This document shows positions 4,622 to 8,771 of a stretch of DNA of 8,771 bases, piece after piece. The translations under genes and the position numbers were made by a program. The DNA is taken from assembly GCA_024743015.1 (NCBI GenBank), contig JANSXJ010000139.1, forward strand, positions 1-8,771, written 5' to 3'. How positions within the stretch are numbered: the stretch's first letter is position 1; every line of letters starts with the position of its first letter. Origin of the DNA: Hyphomonas sp. (GTDB lineage: Bacteria; Pseudomonadota; Alphaproteobacteria; Caulobacterales; Hyphomonadaceae). The notes below the pieces were generated by a model. The model did not search any database. It saw only the letters and a list, made by a program, of their open reading frames with translations, and was not told where the DNA came from.

Positions 4622-7390
4622 TTGGCGGAAATCATATTATCCCAGGCAGGCGCAGTGGCAGGATCCGCTTTGCTTCCGAACGGGATCGGATTGCTCGGGC
4701 AAACCATATCCGGCGCCGTTCTTGGTGAGGCGGTCGGAAGGTTCGCCGGGCGCGCAATCGATGCATCCCTCTCGCCGGTATCGGAAGGGCCTCGCATAAG
4801 TGCCTTGCACGTTATGGAGAGCCGGGAAGGATCCGCGTTACCGCTCATCTACGGACGAGCCCGGGTCGGCGGACAGGCGATCTGGGCCTCGCGCTTCAAG
4901 GAAAACCGAACAGAGCAATCGGCGGGAAAAGGCGGGCCGAAATACTCGGAATATTCGTACACAATCAGCTTCGCCGTCGCATTGTGTCAGGGTCCCATCA
5001 CACGAGTGGATCGCGTATGGGCTAATGGTGACCTGCTCACACTGAGCCAATTGAACTGGCGTCTTTACTCGGGGACGGAAAAACAACTGCCAGACCCATT
5101 GATTGAGGCGGTTGAAGGCCGTGGCGCTGCTCCTGCTTACAAAGGCACGGCCTATATTGTGTTCGAGGATTTCCCGCTCGACGCCTTCGGCAACCACCTG
5201 CCGCAACTCTCTTTTGAAGTGGTGCGCGCAAGTCAGAACACATCCGACCGCTTGAGCGAGTCGGTGGACGGCGTGAATATCATTCCGGCGAGTGGCGAGT
5301 TTGTATACGCGACCTCGAACGTCAGGGAACGGCGCTTTCCCGGGATCGAGCGCGCTTTGAATATGAACAATGCGCGAGGTGAAGCCGACTTCCTGGTCTC
5401 GCTTGATCAGTTGGGTCAGGATTTGCCAAAAGTTTCACAGTCGGCGCTGACGGTAGCGTGGTTCGGTACGGACTTACGGGCTGGTGAATGTCGCATCGCG
5501 CCGGGTGTTGAGGAGCGCGACCGCTCAACGGTTCCTTACACCTGGTCGGTAAGCAGTATCGGCCGCGACGGCGCGCATCTGATTTCTCGCGCGAACACGC
5601 GTCCCAATTACGGTGGGACGCCAGCGGACCAAGCCGTCATCGAAGGCATTCAGGCGCTTAAAGCTGCCGGGCATTTGGTTACGCTGTCACCCTTCCTGTT
5701 GATGGATGTTCCAGAAGGGAATGGATTGCCCGATCCATATGGAAGTGCTGAACAAGCTCCCTTCCCATGGCGCGGACGGATCTCCGTCATGAGCGATCAA
5801 ACGGCTGCCGCGCGGGAGGCTATTGCCTCATTTGTCGGGGAGGACTGGGGGAACGGTTTTCGTCACTTCATCCTCCATCATGCGCGGCTTGCGGTAGAGG
5901 CAGGCGGAGTGGAAGCGTTTCTGATCGGTTCGGAGATGGTCGGCCTCACGCGCGTTCGCGATGATCAGGGACGATTTCCATTTGTTGAAGCGCTGGTTGA
6001 GATCGCTCAAGAGGTACGAGAAATTCTTGGGCCAGGAGTCAAAATTTCTTACGCCGCTGACTGGACAGAGTATGGCGCTTTCACGCCGCCCGATGGCAGC
6101 GGCGACGTCCTGTTTCCACTCGATCTGCTTTGGGCGTCCGAGAATATCGATTTCGTCGGCTTGGATTGGTACCCGCCAATGTCAGACTGGCGTGATGGTG
6201 AGGAGCATCTCGACGCTCTCGCTGGCTTTGAAAAGATCGAGGACGAAGCTTATTTGCTGCGGAATCTGACGGGTGGGGAGGCATATGAATGGTATTACGG
6301 TTCTGACGCAGATCGGGGCGCGCAGGTTCGCACGCCGATTGAAGATCCAGCGCATGGTGAGCCCTGGGTGTTTCGTCAAAAAGACCTCGCCAATTGGTGG
6401 TCGCGAGCGCATCACGAGCGCCCAAATGGCTTACGGAGTTCGCAGCCGACATCCTGGGTTCCCGAATCCAAACCCATACGCCTCATTGAACTCGGCGTCC
6501 CGGCGATCGACAAAGGCACCAACGCTCCAAATCTGTTCTATGACCCCAAGAGCAGCGAGAGCGCTTTGCCGCATTTTTCTAATGGCGGGCGAGATGACCT
6601 GATCCAGCGCCGCGCTCTCTCGGTTGCAAATACTTATTGGCGGGCGCAGCCCATGGTGGAGCAAGTCTTGAACTGGGCCTGGGATGGGCGTCCGTGGCCT
6701 GATTATCCGTCGCGGGAGGACATTTGGGGAGATGGTCCCAACTGGCAGTTCGGTCACTGGCTGAATGGGCGTGCCAGCCTGATCAACGTGGCCGAGGTGG
6801 TCGATGATGTGTGCGCGCGAGCGGGTGTTTCAGTTGATACGAGGGATCTGGACGGCGTCATTGAAGGCGTGGTTCTCGACTCGGTTATGTCAGTTGCCAG
6901 TGCCCTCTCTCCCCTCGCCAGCGCTTACGAGTTTGCGTTCAAGGATACAGGCGCGGGTCTCAGTGCAGGGCATGAGGGAGCAATTTCAGTCATCTCCGTA
7001 AGCTCGGAGCGAATTCTCGAGGACACCTATGTCGCGACGCGCGATCTGCTCGACAAACAGGCGAGCGCGGTCACTCTGCAATATGTCTCTGGCGATTCGT
7101 CTTACGAACCTGCGATGGTTGAATCGAGGATGGATCTGCCCGCTTCGGATCTGAAAGTAGGTTTGACCTATCCTATTGTCTTGAGCGAGGGACGCGCACA
7201 GACATTAGCCGAGCGGCGACTAATGGACCTGCGCGAAAGCAGATCGCGATCAATCGCGCTCCCTCCTGGGGAAGCCATCGGTCTGGAGCCCCTTGATCGT
7301 CTCGATTTGGATGGGGCGGAATGGATTGTGGACCGGATCGAAGAGCAGGGGCTGCAGCGACAATTGCGATTGCGACCGGCACGCTCTTAA
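4622..7390 (+). CDS. GTA megatron / host-specificity protein (gp15), N-terminal 922 residues
   Basis: Homologue of RcGTA gp15 (about 1304 residues), the large trimeric tail-tip protein. It starts with TTG; the N-terminus is the usual Gly/Ala-rich hydrophobic stretch ending GRFAGRAIDASL. Residues about 55-205 are the conserved hub part: PLIYGRARVGGQAIWASRFK, SYTISFAVALCQGPI, PAYKGTAYIVFEDFPL, FGNHLPQLSFEVVR. Residues about 325-680 are the GTA TIM-barrel-like (glycoside-hydrolase-fold) domain, with ADWTEY (Asp480), FVGLDWYPPMSDWRDG (Asp515) and LIELGVPAIDKGTN (Glu623) as conserved acidic positions. Residues about 715-915 are the Phage-tail_3 domain, closing with LDRLDLDGAEWIVDRIEEQG. The frame then meets TAA at 7388-7390. 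The same frame continues open into the C-terminal domain, so this is either a nonsense-split gene or a two-subunit version. Confidence 0.9.
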   Translation: MAEIILSQAGAVAGSALLPNGIGLLGQTISGAVLGEAVGRFAGRAIDASLSPVSEGPRISALHVMESREGSALPLIYGRARVGGQAIWASRFKENRTEQSAGKGGPKYSEYSYTISFAVALCQGPITRVDRVWANGDLLTLSQLNWRLYSGTEKQLPDPLIEAVEGRGAAPAYKGTAYIVFEDFPLDAFGNHLPQLSFEVVRASQNTSDRLSESVDGVNIIPASGEFVYATSNVRERRFPGIERALNMNNARGEADFLVSLDQLGQDLPKVSQSALTVAWFGTDLRAGECRIAPGVEERDRSTVPYTWSVSSIGRDGAHLISRANTRPNYGGTPADQAVIEGIQALKAAGHLVTLSPFLLMDVPEGNGLPDPYGSAEQAPFPWRGRISVMSDQTAAAREAIASFVGEDWGNGFRHFILHHARLAVEAGGVEAFLIGSEMVGLTRVRDDQGRFPFVEALVEIAQEVREILGPGVKISYAADWTEYGAFTPPDGSGDVLFPLDLLWASENIDFVGLDWYPPMSDWRDGEEHLDALAGFEKIEDEAYLLRNLTGGEAYEWYYGSDADRGAQVRTPIEDPAHGEPWVFRQKDLANWWSRAHHERPNGLRSSQPTSWVPESKPIRLIELGVPAIDKGTNAPNLFYDPKSSESALPHFSNGGRDDLIQRRALSVANTYWRAQPMVEQVLNWAWDGRPWPDYPSREDIWGDGPNWQFGHWLNGRASLINVAEVVDDVCARAGVSVDTRDLDGVIEGVVLDSVMSVASALSPLASAYEFAFKDTGAGLSAGHEGAISVISVSSERILEDTYVATRDLLDKQASAVTLQYVSGDSSYEPAMVESRMDLPASDLKVGLTYPIVLSEGRAQTLAERRLMDLRESRSRSIALPPGEAIGLEPLDRLDLDGAEWIVDRIEEQGLQRQLRLRPARS
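7388..7390 (+). other. In-frame TAA that splits the gp15 reading frame
   Basis: TAA in the context CGC TCT TAA GCG CCG. The upstream and downstream coding parts are in the same frame, with 17 open codons (7391-7441) between this stop and the first usable start, GTG 7442. No indel is needed to explain the split; one base substitution would do it (for example from CAA, GAA, TCA or TTA). Confidence 0.85.
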
Positions 7391-7441
7391 GCGCCGATTG
7401 CTCGATCCATTGAAGTTCCTTCGGCTGGAACCGCCGCCATC

Positions 7442-8296
7442 GTGGCCGCCGACCCTGTTCTCGTGATCGTTGATGGCCCTCCACTCGATCATCTCGACGG
7501 CTCTGCTCTTTGGGCGGCAGCCACCGGAGACCCTTGGACGGGATCGGTTTCTCTCCATACGGGTGAGGCACTCGATTCTCTCTCGGTGATTGCGACGCTG
7601 CAACTCCCCGCCGGTATGGGGCAATTGTTGAGTTCGCTGGAGCCTGGACCATTGGGACGATGGGATGGTGCCAATGTCATCGATCTCTACATGCCGGGTG
7701 AAGAATTCTCATCAGTCAGTGCAGACGCCGTGCTATCTGGAACTAATCGGCTTTTGATCAAGAACGATCTGGGATGGGAGCTTTTGGGGTGGCGAGATGT
7801 GGAACTGGTCGGTGTCGATCATTGGCACCTTTCGGGACTTGTTCGGGGTCTCGCCGGAAGCTCGGTTCTCAGCGTGCAGTCGGATGCTGTTGTCGTGCTC
7901 GCCAATGACCGGTTGACGCCGATCTCGTTTAGCGAGGAAGACATCGGCAGGACGCTGCTCGCGCAGATCGACTCCGGAGAGGTCTTGTCATTCGAGTATC
8001 AGGATCGCGCGTCCTTGCCGTGGCGCATCGGTCATTTGCGTGCCCGAATGTTGAACGGTGAGCACCTCATCAGCTGGACCCCACGCGGATCGCAGTTCTC
8101 AAACAATTGGGAGCTGGAGGATATCGAATTTGATCAACAGTTTGTCGTAGAGCTGTATTGGAACGACGCCCTGGTGTCCCGAACGATTCAGAGCGAGACT
8201 GAACTTGGTATATCCTTGGATTTTGTGGACATGGTTCGGGTTGCGGCCATGTCAGTTCAGGGCCGAGTGGGCGAGTGGGGTTCCATTCCCGTGTGA
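7442..8296 (+). CDS. GTA megatron (gp15), C-terminal domain as a separate frame
   Basis: 284 residues from GTG 7442. This matches the C-terminal domain of RcGTA gp15 (Rcc01698-like): PVLVIVDGPPLDH (the start of the domain in full-length homologues), PGPLGRWDGANVIDLYMPG, AVLSGTNRLLIKNDLGWELL, RDVELVGVDHWHLSGLVRGL, a DIGRTLLAQ stretch, and WTPRGS. The domain is complete and free of stops or frameshifts. GTG 7442 has only a poor ribosome site (GGAA 7427-7430 region), so independent translation would be weak. It could be expressed by reinitiation after the TAA or by stop-codon read-through, or it may be silent. Reckoned as one protein the two parts would total about 1224 residues, near the RcGTA length. 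It should mediate receptor contact at the tail tip if expressed. Confidence 0.8.
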   Translation: MAADPVLVIVDGPPLDHLDGSALWAAATGDPWTGSVSLHTGEALDSLSVIATLQLPAGMGQLLSSLEPGPLGRWDGANVIDLYMPGEEFSSVSADAVLSGTNRLLIKNDLGWELLGWRDVELVGVDHWHLSGLVRGLAGSSVLSVQSDAVVVLANDRLTPISFSEEDIGRTLLAQIDSGEVLSFEYQDRASLPWRIGHLRARMLNGEHLISWTPRGSQFSNNWELEDIEFDQQFVVELYWNDALVSRTIQSETELGISLDFVDMVRVAAMSVQGRVGEWGSIPV

Positions 8297-8305
8297 GCTG
8301 CTTAA

Positions 8306-8334
8306 GTGTGCACCGGAATGAGTCCGGAACACAC
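8306..8334 (+). promoter_or_regulatory. Hairpin in the g15-dnaJ intergenic region
   Basis: GTGTG CA CCGGA (8306-8317), loop ATGAG (8318-8322), TCCGG AA CACAC (8323-8334): two 5-bp stems separated by a 2x2 internal mismatch. There is no T run, so it is not a clear intrinsic terminator. It fills most of the 44-base gap and may act as an mRNA-end or leader structure for the next gene. The loop contains the ATG of an 8-codon leader frame (8318-8344) whose TGA overlaps the dnaJ start. Confidence 0.35.
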
Positions 8335-8340
8335 GCGGCG

Positions 8341-8771
8341 ATGAGTAAAGACCTTTATAAAATTCTCGGCGTTTCGCGCACAGCAGGTGCCGACGAAATC
8401 CGTCGCGCGTATAAACGCAAAGCAAAAGACTCACACCCTGATCTCCATCCGGGTGACGCCCAGAAAGCCGAGGCCTTCAAGTCGGCCTCAACAGCGTATG
8501 AAATCCTCGGCGATGAGCAGAAGCGCGGTCAATATGATCGCGGTGAGATCGATGGCGACGGCAATCCAACCGGGTTTGGCGGGCATCAAGGCTTTGGTGG
8601 GGCGGGCCAGACGGCTGGCGGGTTTCAGGGCGACCCGTTTGAAGAGATCCTGTCAGGCATGTTCGGCGGCGGACGTCGCAGGCCGGGTCCGCGCAAGGGG
8701 AGCGATATCCGCTATCGCGTTGAGATTTCGTTTGAAGATTCGATCACCGGCGCGCGACGGGAAATGACCGT
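8341..8771 (+). CDS. DnaJ/CbpA-type J-domain chaperone, 3' end outside the window
   Basis: 143 codons are visible before the window ends. Residues 1-68 are a J domain: DLYKILGVSRTAGADEIRRA, the HPD motif that stimulates DnaK ATPase (residues 32-34), then YEILGDEQKRGQYDRG. A Gly/Phe-rich linker follows (about 79-112), and then KGSDIRYRVEISFEDSITGA, the start of the DnaJ C-terminal substrate-binding domain. The linker passes directly into this domain and no cysteine is visible so far, so it is probably a type II (CbpA-like) J protein without a zinc-finger domain rather than canonical DnaJ. It is a co-chaperone of DnaK in the cytoplasm. It is not part of the GTA, and it likely marks the chromosomal flank. 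No good ribosome site is seen before ATG 8341. Confidence 0.92.
   Translation, partial: MSKDLYKILGVSRTAGADEIRRAYKRKAKDSHPDLHPGDAQKAEAFKSASTAYEILGDEQKRGQYDRGEIDGDGNPTGFGGHQGFGGAGQTAGGFQGDPFEEILSGMFGGGRRRPGPRKGSDIRYRVEISFEDSITGARREMT

Noticed and set aside
4060..4630. DM13 gene as part of an insertion sequence or transposon
   Set aside because: No transposase, terminal inverted repeats or target-site duplication seen around 4031-4621.
4800..5045. Overlapping open frames on both strands within g15, g13 and g14 (for example 4800-5045 + and 3906-4505 -)
   Set aside because: Arg/Ser/Pro-rich translations with no domain pattern, lying inside strongly recognised genes; these are frame shadows of GC-rich coding DNA.
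1..8296. An ordinary temperate prophage rather than a GTA
   Set aside because: The gene set and order (g5-g6-g8-g9-g10-g10.1-g11-g12-g13-g14-g15, with GTA TIM-barrel and gp10 family motifs) are specific to RcGTA-type clusters; no lysis, integrase or replication genes are seen, though the upstream region is not visible.
8387..8767. Open frame at 8387-8767 as a separate gene
   Set aside because: It is an out-of-frame shadow of the J-domain gene, whose own frame (from 8341) is clearly recognisable by its HPD motif and Gly/Phe region but runs off the window end.

Overview
The window is the distal (tail-proximal) part of a gene transfer agent (GTA) structural cluster of the Rhodobacter capsulatus RcGTA type. 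It lies on the + strand of an alphaproteobacterial chromosome. The call rests on gene order and on family-specific sequence: the C-terminus of the GTA major capsid protein (g5), then homologues of g6, g8, g9, g10, g10.1, g11, g12, g13, g14 and g15. A chaperone gene (DnaJ/CbpA type) follows and is cut by the window end. The DNA is moderately GC-rich. GTA clusters with this order are known only from Alphaproteobacteria. The divergent, shortened versions of several genes suggest a lineage away from Rhodobacterales, possibly Caulobacterales/Maricaulales/Hyphomonadaceae-like, but that placement is a guess.

Layout. 1-65: end of the capsid gene. 102-4030: a tightly packed run from g6 to g14. Most junctions are ATGA/GTGA overlaps or gaps of a few bases, each with a Shine-Dalgarno motif, consistent with one co-transcribed, translationally coupled operon. 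4031-4606: an interruption carrying a secreted DM13-domain protein (4113-4547) and a strong rho-independent terminator (4572-4603). 4622-8296: g15, the megatron tail-fibre/hub protein, divided by a single in-frame TAA (7388-7390) into a 922-residue part and a C-terminal part of at least 284 residues. 8341-end: a DnaJ-like gene that probably marks the chromosomal flank.

How the genes work together (known from RcGTA and siphophage homologues). gp6 and gp8 join the capsid to the tail, gp9 forms the tail tube, and gp10 and gp10.1 are presumed tail-assembly chaperones. gp11 is the tape measure. gp12, gp13, gp14 and gp15 form the tail tip that recognises and penetrates the recipient cell. The product is a small phage-like particle that carries pieces of host DNA.

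Five things set this cluster apart from the RcGTA pattern: (1) a moron-like DM13 cassette between g14 and g15; (2) g15 split at a domain boundary by one stop codon; (3) no g7 (stopper) between g6 and g8; (4) a tape measure of only 125 residues that lacks the Gly-rich middle; (5) a gp13 hub about 80 residues short that has lost the segment between its cysteine pairs but keeps all four cysteines. Every other reading frame is intact, so the cluster looks mostly maintained rather than decayed. Statements about RcGTA lengths and motifs are from memory and were not checked against a database.
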